A DNA stretch of 5,532 nucleotides from CAZVLE01 sp964627855. Lineage in GTDB: Bacteria > Bacillota > Dethiobacteria > DTU022. Both the position numbers and the translations under genes were made by a program. How positions within the stretch are numbered: position 1 is the stretch's first letter; each line of letters begins with the position of its first letter. The stretch spans positions 1 to 5,532 of the forward strand of contig CAZVLE010000039.1 in assembly GCA_964627855.1 (NCBI GenBank), written 5' to 3'. The notes under the pieces are model-generated. The model did no database searches. It was not told where the DNA came from and worked only from the letters and a program-made list of their open reading frames with translations. Positions 1 to 5,532 of the stretch are shown here, in pieces.

Positions 1-849
1 CTTAAGGATTTTGTGCTGGTTTTCAAGAATCCCAAGGGAATCGCTGTCGGCATCGTTTTGCAGTGGATCGTGATGCCATTCGTAGCCCTGGCCATGGCCT
101 ATGCCTTCGGGTTTTATCAAAATTTCCCCTTCATCTATGCCGGGCTAATCCTAATCTGCGCCTGCCCGGGAGGTGTAACATCAAACCTGATGACCTATTA
201 TGCCAAAGGTGACCTGGCGCTTTCTGTATCGCTTACTTCAATATCGACAGTGCTGGCTCTCTTCTTTACACCAATTATTCTTACCCTTTTCAGTGCCAAC
301 ATTCCCGATATCAATGTCCCGGCCGGCTTGATCGTGCAAACCATCATCGGATTGGTGCTTATTCCCTTAATCCTGGGTATGTCCATCCGCCGGAAATGGC
401 AAGCTTTCGCTGATAAGGCAACCCCATTCTTTTCCGCCCTGGGCGTATTTGCCCTGCTGATGGTAATTGGTGTAGGAATTATCACCAATGCTGAGAAGTT
501 TGCCGATACCGAGCGTTACAGCTTCTTATTTTATCTCATGGTTATAATGCTTTCCATCCTGGGAATGCTCATTGCCGTCGGCGTGGCAAAGCTGTTCCGC
601 TTAAATAATTTTCAATCCAGAGCTGTGTCGGTTGAAGTAGGCCTGCGCAACTCGACCCTGGCTGTTACAATCGCCCTCCTGATCCAGGATCTGATGGGCG
701 ACTTCTACAGTTCAATGTTCGTAACCACCGCGATCTATGGTATTACAATGTATATGACTGGTTTTCTGATGATTGCGCTATATAAAAAGATCCTGCCGCT
801 GGATGATAGGGCCCCGGAACCCGAGAGAGCTGTTACAGGAAAAACATAA
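1..849 (+). CDS. Bile acid:sodium symporter (BASS) family transporter, 5' end missing
   Basis: Integral membrane transporter of the BASS family, expected to import an organic anion, usually with sodium. The frame is open to the first base, so the gene starts before the window; the GTG at 13 is only an internal codon. The 282 visible residues (numbered from base 1) are mostly hydrophobic, with about eight membrane segments, so roughly the first two of the family's usual ten are missing. The family core motif CPGG-x-x-SN lies at residues 55-62, followed by AKGDLALSVSLTS at 68-80; S61, N62, S75 and T79 align with sodium-site-1 residues of the Neisseria ASBT structure. The second motif, VEVGLRNS, is at 211-218 and supplies the central Glu212. 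The next sodium-site position, normally Gln, is Arg216. The C-terminal tail is short, charged and cytoplasmic. An enolase-family enzyme gene follows after 64 bases, so the substrate is probably a carboxylic or sugar acid rather than a bile acid. The family call is secure; the substrate is unknown. Confidence 0.9.
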   Translation, partial: LKDFVLVFKNPKGIAVGIVLQWIVMPFVALAMAYAFGFYQNFPFIYAGLILICACPGGVTSNLMTYYAKGDLALSVSLTSISTVLALFFTPIILTLFSANIPDINVPAGLIVQTIIGLVLIPLILGMSIRRKWQAFADKATPFFSALGVFALLMVIGVGIITNAEKFADTERYSFLFYLMVIMLSILGMLIAVGVAKLFRLNNFQSRAVSVEVGLRNSTLAVTIALLIQDLMGDFYSSMFVTTAIYGITMYMTGFLMIALYKKILPLDDRAPEPERAVTGKT

Positions 850-900
850 CTAGAGAGACTGCTTGAAATAATATCCAAAGCGAGGCTGATTACAACTGAA

Positions 901-905
901 AGGAG
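901..905 (+). promoter_or_regulatory. Ribosome binding site of the enolase-superfamily gene
   Basis: AGGAG lies 8 bases before the ATG at 914, an ideal Shine-Dalgarno distance. It fixes the start codon. No convincing promoter or terminator is visible in the 64 bases after the transporter gene, which supports co-transcription of the two genes. Confidence 0.8.
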
Positions 906-913
906 CGCTTGAC

Positions 914-2137
914 ATGAAGGTTGATAAAATAGAACTATACCATATTTCAATACCCCTTCCCGAGGCTTTCTATCCCTCTTGGATTCCCGGGTATCCGCAG
1001 AAGTTTAACCGCTCAACCCTGCTGAAGATCACCACTGATGACGGGGTAGTCGGCTACAGTGCCGGTATGGCCATGGAGGAAGAGCGGGAAGGTCTCGGCA
1101 GTTTGCTGGGTCAATACCTGATTGGGCAGGAAGTAGAAAAACTTGATGAAGTGACACAGCTTTTGAGAGAAGCATCATACCTGGGTTGGCACAACAACTG
1201 GATTGAGGCTGCATTCTGGGACATCATTGGTAAAAAAGAGGGCAAGCCTGTGTATGAGCTGCTTGGCGGCAAGGGCGGTAAGATTGAGGCTTATTGCTCC
1301 ACGGGTGAAGTTCATGAGCCGGAGAAAAGGGCTGAAGAGGTCCTTGCTTTAGGGGAAATGGGCTTTAAAATTGTCAAACTGCGTGTACACGAACACGATC
1401 CAGACAAAGACATAGCTCAGATTAAGACAGTTCGCAAAGCGGTGAACGATAAGATCAAGCTTGGCGTTGACGCGAACCAGGGTTGGCCGGTTACGATTAT
1501 CAACAAACCGCCGATCTGGGATTTGGAGCGAGCTATAAATTTTGCCAAAGCCTGCGAAGAATATGACATCTCCTGGCTTGAAGAACCGCTTGATATGTAC
1601 GCCTTTGATGAGATGGCCGAACTGCGTCGCACAACCAAAACTCCGATTGCCGGTGGTGAGCTGACTCCCGGCTGGCACGAGCAAAAGATGCTATTCGAAA
1701 AAGAATCGCTCGATATCTATCAGCCTGACGCGACTTTCTGTGGAATCGATACTGCTGTCAGGGTGATGAAAGAGGCCCTGAAACGGAAGCTCAAGTTCAA
1801 GCCACATACCTGGACAAACGGAATCGGTTTTGCCATAAACCTGCAAATTGCCGCTGCCAGTCCTGAACGTGAAGCGCTTGAGTTTCCCTACGAACCTCCA
1901 GCCTGGATACCGAAATACCGTGATGCCCTGATGCAGGAACATTTTATGATTGACAGCGAAGGCTTCATCACCATACCGGATAAACCAGGTCTCGGATTCG
2001 AAATCGATGAAGATGCCCTGAAACGTTACGGCCGCAAGTATTTTGAGATGACTCCGCGGGGTCTGGCGATAAAAACAATCAAACAGCGCGGGCTATTCGA
2101 CGCCCTTAAACTGGCTAAAGCAAAAAAAGAAGGCTAA
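914..2137 (+). CDS. Enolase-superfamily enzyme, mandelate racemase type (probable acid-sugar dehydratase)
   Basis: A 407-residue cytoplasmic enzyme with the two-domain enolase-superfamily architecture: an N-terminal capping domain (about 1-120), then a modified TIM barrel (about 125-380). These enzymes remove the proton alpha to a carboxylate using Mg2+ and then racemise, isomerise or dehydrate the substrate. The metal ligands are in place: Asp186 (in VDANQGW), Glu223/224 (LEEP) and Glu249 (AGGE). The His-Asp dyad of the mandelate racemase subgroup is also present, as Asp272 (in QPDAT) and His298 (in KPHTW), and Glu323 matches the later catalytic Glu. The second-strand motif is K155-L-R157 where mandelate racemase has K-x-K; the 29-residue spacing from R157 to D186 equals that from K166 to D195 in mandelate racemase, so the general-base Lys is replaced by Arg. 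His298 probably does the proton transfer. The start is set by AGGAG 8 bases upstream. The gene follows a BASS transporter gene, probably in one operon that imports and metabolises an organic or sugar acid. Fold and subgroup are confident; substrate and exact reaction are not known. Confidence 0.9.
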   Translation: MKVDKIELYHISIPLPEAFYPSWIPGYPQKFNRSTLLKITTDDGVVGYSAGMAMEEEREGLGSLLGQYLIGQEVEKLDEVTQLLREASYLGWHNNWIEAAFWDIIGKKEGKPVYELLGGKGGKIEAYCSTGEVHEPEKRAEEVLALGEMGFKIVKLRVHEHDPDKDIAQIKTVRKAVNDKIKLGVDANQGWPVTIINKPPIWDLERAINFAKACEEYDISWLEEPLDMYAFDEMAELRRTTKTPIAGGELTPGWHEQKMLFEKESLDIYQPDATFCGIDTAVRVMKEALKRKLKFKPHTWTNGIGFAINLQIAAASPEREALEFPYEPPAWIPKYRDALMQEHFMIDSEGFITIPDKPGLGFEIDEDALKRYGRKYFEMTPRGLAIKTIKQRGLFDALKLAKAKKEG

Positions 2138-2140
2138 CGA

Positions 2141-2226
2141 AAACCAAAAACAACACCGGGGACGGTTCTCTGTTTTACTAAACAAAGGCCGAAAAGTAAA
2201 ACAGAGAACCGTCCCCGGTGTTTTGT
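2141..2226. terminator. Probable bidirectional terminator formed by the palindrome
   Basis: The stem begins 14 bases after the stop codon of the enolase-family gene and ends 10 bases before the end of the convergent protease gene. On the plus strand the right arm runs into TTTTG (the arm ends GGTGTT, followed by TTG). On the minus strand the left arm is followed by a T-rich run, GTTTTTGGTTTTCG. Both transcripts would therefore form a very stable hairpin followed by U-rich RNA. The position and U tracts are seen directly; the termination activity is inferred. Confidence 0.55.
2152..2222. repeat. Long perfect palindrome (REP/MITE-like element)
   Basis: Two 28-base arms (2152-2179 and 2195-2222) are perfect reverse complements around a 15-base loop (2180-2194). 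Each arm carries the core CACCGGGGACGGTTCTC followed by TGTTTTAC or its complement. A stem this long, with a perfectly kept GC-rich half and AT-rich half, is much longer than a normal intrinsic terminator. From memory, arms with a GGGGACGGTTCTC core occur as dispersed repeats in many Bacillota and some other genomes, often linked to IS200-like Y1 (REP-associated) transposases; I could not confirm this here. No transposase gene is present, so if mobile it would depend on one elsewhere. Confidence 0.75.
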
Positions 2227-2232
2227 GTGATA

Positions 2233-3351
2233 TTAGGTTCTTGACTCGACCAGGGTAATGGGCAGCTCAAGGACATTGTTTCCCCTTAAAACAGTAACAA
2301 TGATGATATCACCCACGTTATTGGCATCTACTACTTCTCTGACCGCGCTACTGCTGTCTACCTGCCTGCCGGCAATGGCGATTAGTCGGTCACCTGACTG
2401 TAAGCCATTTTCCTCAGTTGCTTCAAGCACGTAAACACCAGTGTTTGTTACTCCATAATACATGGCCGTCCTGACGTCATGAATATCAACCAGTCTTACT
2501 CCAAGGGACGGCCTGCCAGTTACGTAACCAAAATCTATCAATTGATCGACCACTTCGGCAACAAGATTAGCAGGGATGGCAAAACCCAGCCCCTCGATAT
2601 TTGCCCCTGCTGATTTGGCGTTAATAATACCAATCAGCTCACCGCGGCTGTTGAAGAGGCCACCCCCGGAATTGCCAGGGTTAACGGCAGCCGAGGTTTG
2701 CAATAACTGCATGCTCTGTCCCTCGACGATAATATCGCGATCCAGGGCAGAGATAATTCCCTCGGTCAGGGTTCCGCCAAGTTCACCAAGTGGATTACCG
2801 ATAGCCACTGCCAATTCACCAACGGTTAGCTTGCTTGAATCACCTAAAATCACCGGCTGTAAATTGGCTGCTTCGATTTTCAGTACGGCAAGGTCAGTTC
2901 TATTGTCTTTGCCGATCAGGGTGGCAGGGTAGCTTTCACCATTTTCCAGACGAACGGTAATGGAACGGGCACCCTCGATAACATGAGTATTGGTAACCAG
3001 GTATCCATCGGCCTTTACAACCACACCGCTGCCGGCTCCCGATGAGATAAACTGACCCAGGAAGGGGGCCGACTGGACTGTTTCCGTGGTTATTTCAACA
3101 ACACTTTCCGCATTAAGGGCATATATTTCCGGGATGGAAAGCAGCGTCTCTGCAGAATCGGGGTGCTGGCCATCGGAAGTCGTCAAGGCCATAGCTCCTC
3201 CCACAGGGTAACAATTATAGTCAGTATCTATTGCCGGCTGAATGAACAGACAGGTTGCCAGATAAGCTCCCCCAAAACCAAAAATGGCAGACAAAAAGAT
3301 GGTTGCAAAAAGAATTAAGGCAATACTTTTTGTACTGATAATCCTGTACAT
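2233..3351 (-). CDS. htrA: HtrA/DegP-type membrane-anchored serine protease with PDZ domain
   Basis: A 372-residue extracytoplasmic serine protease that degrades or refolds misfolded envelope and secreted proteins. The N-terminus has a short polar start and one long hydrophobic segment (about 8-38), most likely an uncleaved signal anchor, then a linker to about residue 75. The trypsin-like domain spans about 78-275, with a complete catalytic triad: His123 (TNTHVIEG), Asp153 (NRTDLAVLK) and Ser228 (NPGNSGG). The oxyanion region is conserved, but the usual DAA-x-NPGNSGGPL reads SAAVNPGNSGGGL, with Ser for Asp and Gly for Pro. One PDZ domain follows (about 280-370), including the substrate-binding loop near YVLEATEENG and SGDRLIAIAG. 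One PDZ and one anchor give the short HtrA layout typical of Bacillota (HtrA, HtrB), unlike two-PDZ DegP. The start is set by GGGAGG 8 bases upstream. The adjacent two-component genes on the same strand suggest stress-responsive control as in CssRS regulation of htrA. Symbol given at family level. Confidence 0.93.
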   Translation of the reverse strand: MYRIISTKSIALILFATIFLSAIFGFGGAYLATCLFIQPAIDTDYNCYPVGGAMALTTSDGQHPDSAETLLSIPEIYALNAESVVEITTETVQSAPFLGQFISSGAGSGVVVKADGYLVTNTHVIEGARSITVRLENGESYPATLIGKDNRTDLAVLKIEAANLQPVILGDSSKLTVGELAVAIGNPLGELGGTLTEGIISALDRDIIVEGQSMQLLQTSAAVNPGNSGGGLFNSRGELIGIINAKSAGANIEGLGFAIPANLVAEVVDQLIDFGYVTGRPSLGVRLVDIHDVRTAMYYGVTNTGVYVLEATEENGLQSGDRLIAIAGRQVDSSSAVREVVDANNVGDIIIVTVLRGNNVLELPITLVESRT

Positions 3352-3359
3352 AACGGAGA

Positions 3360-3366
3360 CCTCCCT
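3360..3366 (-). promoter_or_regulatory. Ribosome binding site of the HtrA-type protease gene
   Basis: On the minus strand AGGGAGG ends 8 bases before the ATG at 3351. This strong Shine-Dalgarno sequence fixes the start codon and gives a protein that begins with the membrane anchor. Confidence 0.8.
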
Positions 3367-3416
3367 AGATTCAGCTCTCCAGCATCAGAAAGCCGCAGTT
3401 CTTATCGACTGTTTAG

Positions 3417-3464
3417 ATCATAACAGAGGAGTTCAGCTATAATCACCGAAAAGGGGCAGATAAA
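3417..3464 (-). promoter_or_regulatory. Weak candidate promoters for the protease gene
   Basis: Two poor sigma-A-like matches are visible on the minus strand. The first has TTTATC (3459-3464) and TATAGC (3436-3441) with a 17-base spacer; the tandem repeat directly abuts this -35 box, as in activator-dependent promoters. The second has TATGAT at 3417-3422 as a good -10 but only TGATTA as -35, at 17 bases; this -10 sits inside a short inverted repeat (CTGTT/AACAG, 3409-3426). Either would give a leader of about 60-80 bases. The weak -35 boxes fit a promoter that needs an activator, but neither is firm. Confidence 0.25.
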
Positions 3465-3485
3465 ATGCGGCAAAAGTGCGGTAAA
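3464..3485 (-). promoter_or_regulatory. Tandem 11-bp direct repeat, candidate response-regulator operator
   Basis: On the minus strand TTTACCGCACT (3475-3485) is followed with no gap by TTTGCCGCATT (3464-3474); 9 of 11 positions match. Head-to-tail repeats of 11 bp, one helical turn, are the usual binding layout for OmpR/PhoB-family dimers. The site is in the 185-base region upstream of the protease gene and next to genes for an OmpR-family regulator and its kinase. A further 11-base unit on either side is degenerate or absent. The repeat is seen directly; binding by the neighbouring regulator is inferred. The rest of the intergenic region (3352-3536) shows no small gene and no clear terminator after the kinase gene. 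Confidence 0.4.
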
Positions 3486-3536
3486 TGAGGTGGCCACTTG
3501 ATGCCAGCTTAAAATCGATGCAGAAACCCGGGGCAA

Positions 3537-4967
3537 TTAACGCTTACAGGTATTGAAAATAACCGTGAAAGTTGAACCGATAGTGTCGCTTTTCACCTTT
3601 ATCGTGCCATAGTGCTGCTCAATAACTGTCTTTACAATAGCCAGCCCTATCCCGTGCTTGCCTCCCTTGCCGCTATAAAAGCGATCGAAGATAAAGGGCA
3701 GATCCTTTTCAGGGATACCGGGACCGTCGTCTTTAACAGTAACAATGATCTCTTTTCCATCCTGGTGGCAAGTCAGAGTAATAACTTTTTCAGCATACCT
3801 GATGGCATTGGAGATCAGGTTGGAAAAAGCGCGGCTGAGATGTTTTTCAACACAGTAGAAATGCACCGGGTGGGGAGCAAAGTTAAAAACATACTTTAAA
3901 CCCCTTTCCATCGCCACGCCTCTTTGTCGCTCGGCACAGTTGGAAATAATTTCACGCAGGTCACATTCGCTTCTCTCATCGCTTAGCGATATGCTATCAA
4001 TCCGTGACAGGTATAACAAGTCTTCGACCATGTCACTCAAACGATCAGTTTCGGCAATAATAATCCTGCTGGCCTGACGCTGTTCCAGGATACCATGCTC
4101 GATCCCCTCGGCGCTGCATCTAATTGACTGCAGCGGCGTTCTCAACTCGTGAGACACATTCTGAAAAAATGTTTTTTGCTCCCGGTCATAGCTATCAAGC
4201 TGTGCAGCTGCTGTATTCATACTATCGGCCAGTTCAGCCAGTTCAAGCTCATGATAGGAGAGATCATTTCTAGAAAAGTCACCCTTTCCTATCCGGCCGG
4301 CAAAACGGGTCAGCTCATGAATTGGCCTGGCTATGACACCGGATAAAAAGGTTGCAGTGATAATGGCAAATATTATGGCCAAACCCATGACCACCAGCAA
4401 GACAGTGTTAATCCGGCCGGCAAAGTTAGTAATTGTGGTCATATCAATATATGAAATCAGGTAGGCTGTATAGTTAAAGAAAATATCCTGAACCGGTATG
4501 GATACAAGGTAAAATTCACGCCCGGATGCCTTAACCTGACTTATTTCCTTGCTGTTTAAATCAATTTGTTCTGCTTTAAGTTGTTCAGCCAGGCTGCTTA
4601 TCTCCTCCAGGTCAAAGAACATATAATTCTCGGGCGCTGGATAAATCAGCTCATAATTCTGCGAGACGATAATGGCTTCTGTTTTTCCAACCGGGCCCCG
4701 CGGCAATCTTTTTATTCCCGAGGGCATGATTAGAATTTGTTCCTGCTGAAAGGGAAAACCTGGCTGAAAAGCCAAATCCTGCCCACCGATTTCTTCGGCT
4801 GAATGCAAATACTCTCTCAGCTGATCATTAACAATATTTTTAATATACTCATCGACCAGCAAGTTAAAAGCAACAATAACAACCAGGAAAACCACCGCTA
4901 TGTAAATAAACATAAACAGCATGATCCTGGTGCGGATGCTGATCTTGCCGGTTTCTCTATTATTCAT
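3537..4967 (-). CDS. Membrane sensor histidine kinase (HAMP, HisKA, HATPase), CssS-like
   Basis: A 476-residue transmembrane kinase that senses an extracytoplasmic signal and phosphorylates the response regulator encoded just upstream. The order is: transmembrane segment 1 (about 14-38), extracellular sensor region (about 39-186), transmembrane segment 2 (about 187-210), HAMP linker (about 211-262), HisKA dimerisation domain with phospho-acceptor His273 in FFQNVSHELRTPLQSI, and a C-terminal ATPase domain. The latter shows the N box (N383 and N387 in SNLISNAIRYAE), the G1 box (DDGPGIP, 413-419), the F box (IFDRFYSG, 426-433) and the G2 box (GIGLAI, 439-444). All residues for kinase activity appear present. 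The sensor region has no motif that names its ligand; its end (YLVSIPVQDI then YLISYIDMTTI) could be a Cache/PAS-like fold. The ATG overlaps the regulator's stop by 8 bases (ATGAATAA) with AGGTGG just upstream, so translation is probably coupled. The nearby HtrA gene points to envelope or secretion stress as the signal, but this is inference. Confidence 0.92.
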   Translation of the reverse strand: MNNRETGKISIRTRIMLFMFIYIAVVFLVVIVAFNLLVDEYIKNIVNDQLREYLHSAEEIGGQDLAFQPGFPFQQEQILIMPSGIKRLPRGPVGKTEAIIVSQNYELIYPAPENYMFFDLEEISSLAEQLKAEQIDLNSKEISQVKASGREFYLVSIPVQDIFFNYTAYLISYIDMTTITNFAGRINTVLLVVMGLAIIFAIITATFLSGVIARPIHELTRFAGRIGKGDFSRNDLSYHELELAELADSMNTAAAQLDSYDREQKTFFQNVSHELRTPLQSIRCSAEGIEHGILEQRQASRIIIAETDRLSDMVEDLLYLSRIDSISLSDERSECDLREIISNCAERQRGVAMERGLKYVFNFAPHPVHFYCVEKHLSRAFSNLISNAIRYAEKVITLTCHQDGKEIIVTVKDDGPGIPEKDLPFIFDRFYSGKGGKHGIGLAIVKTVIEQHYGTIKVKSDTIGSTFTVIFNTCKR

Positions 4968-5532
4968 CGGCCACCTGCCCTTTCAGGCGAAAACCAAAAC
5001 CCCATACCGTTTCAATGCTAACTTCGCTGGAAGCCAGCTTTTTGCGCAATCTCCGAACAGTATCATCAGCAGCCCGGGTCTCTACTTCACAGGTATAACC
5101 CCAAATGTTATTCAACAGCTCTTCCCGGGAAACCGCCCTTTCTTTATTCTCAACCAGGTAACAGAGCAGATTGTACTCGTTGGGAGTGAGGTCCACCGTA
5201 GCACCACCAACAGTAACAGTTTTGTACTGCCGGTTAATTTCTATGTCGGTATAGACAAGTTTCTCAATTCCTTGCTTGGGTTGCTCCTGCCGTTCATAAT
5301 CGATACGGCGCAGGATGGCCTTTACTCTCATGACCAGGGACATCGCCGAAAAGGGTTTGGTAAAATAGTCATCACTGCCCAGGTTAATACCGGTTGCATA
5401 ATCAATATCACTGTCACGGGCAGTGAGCATGATAATCGGCACGGTATTCTCTTTGCGGATTTCCCTGCAGACCTCAAAACCGCTTAAACCGGGCATCATG
5501 ATATCGAGAATAATAAGATCGCAGGGTTGATC
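4960..5532 (-). CDS. OmpR/PhoB-family response regulator, 5' end missing
   Basis: A cytoplasmic DNA-binding response regulator, partner of the overlapping histidine kinase. The frame stays open to the window edge; 190 residues are visible, and about 35-45 N-terminal residues, including the first acidic pocket, lie outside. The ATG at 5499 is internal, because the 11 codons before it encode DQPCDLIILDI, which contains the phospho-acceptor Asp (visible residue 10, in LDIMMPG). Other receiver residues are conserved: Thr37 in MLTARDSD and Lys59 in YFTKPFS. After a linker (about 78-90) comes the winged-helix output domain (about 91-185): LTPNEYNLLCYL, the recognition helix with DDTVRRLRKKL, and the terminal wing ETVWGFGFRL. 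This domain binds tandem direct repeats as a dimer. A repeat of that form lies before the protease gene downstream, making it a candidate target. CssR-like control of secretion stress is possible, but the regulator could serve another stimulus. Confidence 0.93.
   Translation of the reverse strand, partial: DQPCDLIILDIMMPGLSGFEVCREIRKENTVPIIMLTARDSDIDYATGINLGSDDYFTKPFSAMSLVMRVKAILRRIDYERQEQPKQGIEKLVYTDIEINRQYKTVTVGGATVDLTPNEYNLLCYLVENKERAVSREELLNNIWGYTCEVETRAADDTVRRLRKKLASSEVSIETVWGFGFRLKGQVADE
4971..4976 (-). promoter_or_regulatory. Ribosome binding site of the histidine kinase, inside the regulator gene
   Basis: On the minus strand AGGTGG lies within the last codons of the regulator gene, 3 bases before the kinase ATG at 4967. 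Read as AGGTG of the full GGAGGTG complement of 16S rRNA, the spacing is acceptable. Together with the 8-base overlap it supports translational coupling of regulator and kinase. Confidence 0.6.

Noticed and set aside
13..15. GTG as start of the transporter gene
   Set aside because: The frame is open to base 1 with family-like residues (LKDF before the GTG), no ribosome binding site is visible, and the first membrane segments would be missing; the gene is cut by the window edge.
1349..1684. Overlapping minus-strand open frames inside the enolase-family gene (111 and 73 codons)
   Set aside because: They are antisense to conserved metal-binding motifs, lack family features and look like shadows of the real gene.
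2576..2932. Plus-strand open frame of 118 codons antisense to the HtrA gene
   Set aside because: It is opposite the conserved protease domain and its composition (Pro/Ser-rich) is that expected from the complement of that coding sequence.
3241..3264. Possible lipobox (LATC) near Cys34 of the HtrA-type protease
   Set aside because: Thr at the -1 position is a poor match, the Cys lies at the end of an unusually long hydrophobic segment, and HtrA proteins of this layout are normally signal-anchored.
3491..3506. Short inverted repeat (TGGC/GCCA) after the kinase gene as a terminator
   Set aside because: The stem is only 4 bp and no T tract follows on the minus strand.
4921..5487. Open frame of 188 codons on the plus strand
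   Set aside because: It lies wholly opposite the well-supported regulator and kinase genes, has no recognisable domain and no convincing ribosome binding site; it is a shadow of the regulator gene.
5497..5499. ATG as start of the response regulator
   Set aside because: It lies just after the phospho-acceptor Asp, inside the receiver domain; the frame continues to the window edge.

Overview
The window holds five protein genes in two convergent groups, separated by a long perfect palindrome. Strong AGGAG-type ribosome binding sites, close gene packing and the style of the sensor kinase, regulator and HtrA proteins suggest a Bacillota bacterium, probably a Clostridia-like anaerobe. The palindrome, with its GGGGACGGTTCTC core, resembles a dispersed repeat I recall from such genomes. 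The lineage is an inference; no rRNA or other phylogenetic marker is present.

Left, plus strand (1-2137): the 3' part of a bile acid:sodium symporter (BASS) family transporter gene, then 64 bases later a complete gene for an enolase-superfamily enzyme of the mandelate racemase type. They look like one transcription unit, in which an organic acid is imported and then dehydrated or isomerised. The substrate cannot be read from the sequence.

Middle (2138-2232): a short convergent intergenic space almost filled by a perfect 28-bp inverted repeat with a 15-base loop. It is probably a REP/MITE-like mobile repeat and probably also serves as a bidirectional terminator.

Right, minus strand (2233-5532): in transcription order, an OmpR-family response regulator (its 5' end lies beyond the window), a membrane histidine kinase that overlaps it by 8 bases, a 185-base intergenic region, and an HtrA-type membrane-anchored serine protease with a PDZ domain. 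The arrangement resembles the CssRS/HtrA cell-envelope protein-quality stress circuit of Bacillus. Upstream of the protease gene lies a tandem 11-bp direct repeat, the layout bound by OmpR/PhoB-type regulators, so the regulator encoded here may control the protease gene.

I found no tRNA, rRNA, CRISPR array, intact transposase gene, frameshift or pseudogene, and nothing that clearly amounts to an undescribed system. The items most worth checking are the palindrome, the tandem repeat before the protease gene, and two active-site substitutions in the transporter and the enolase-family enzyme.
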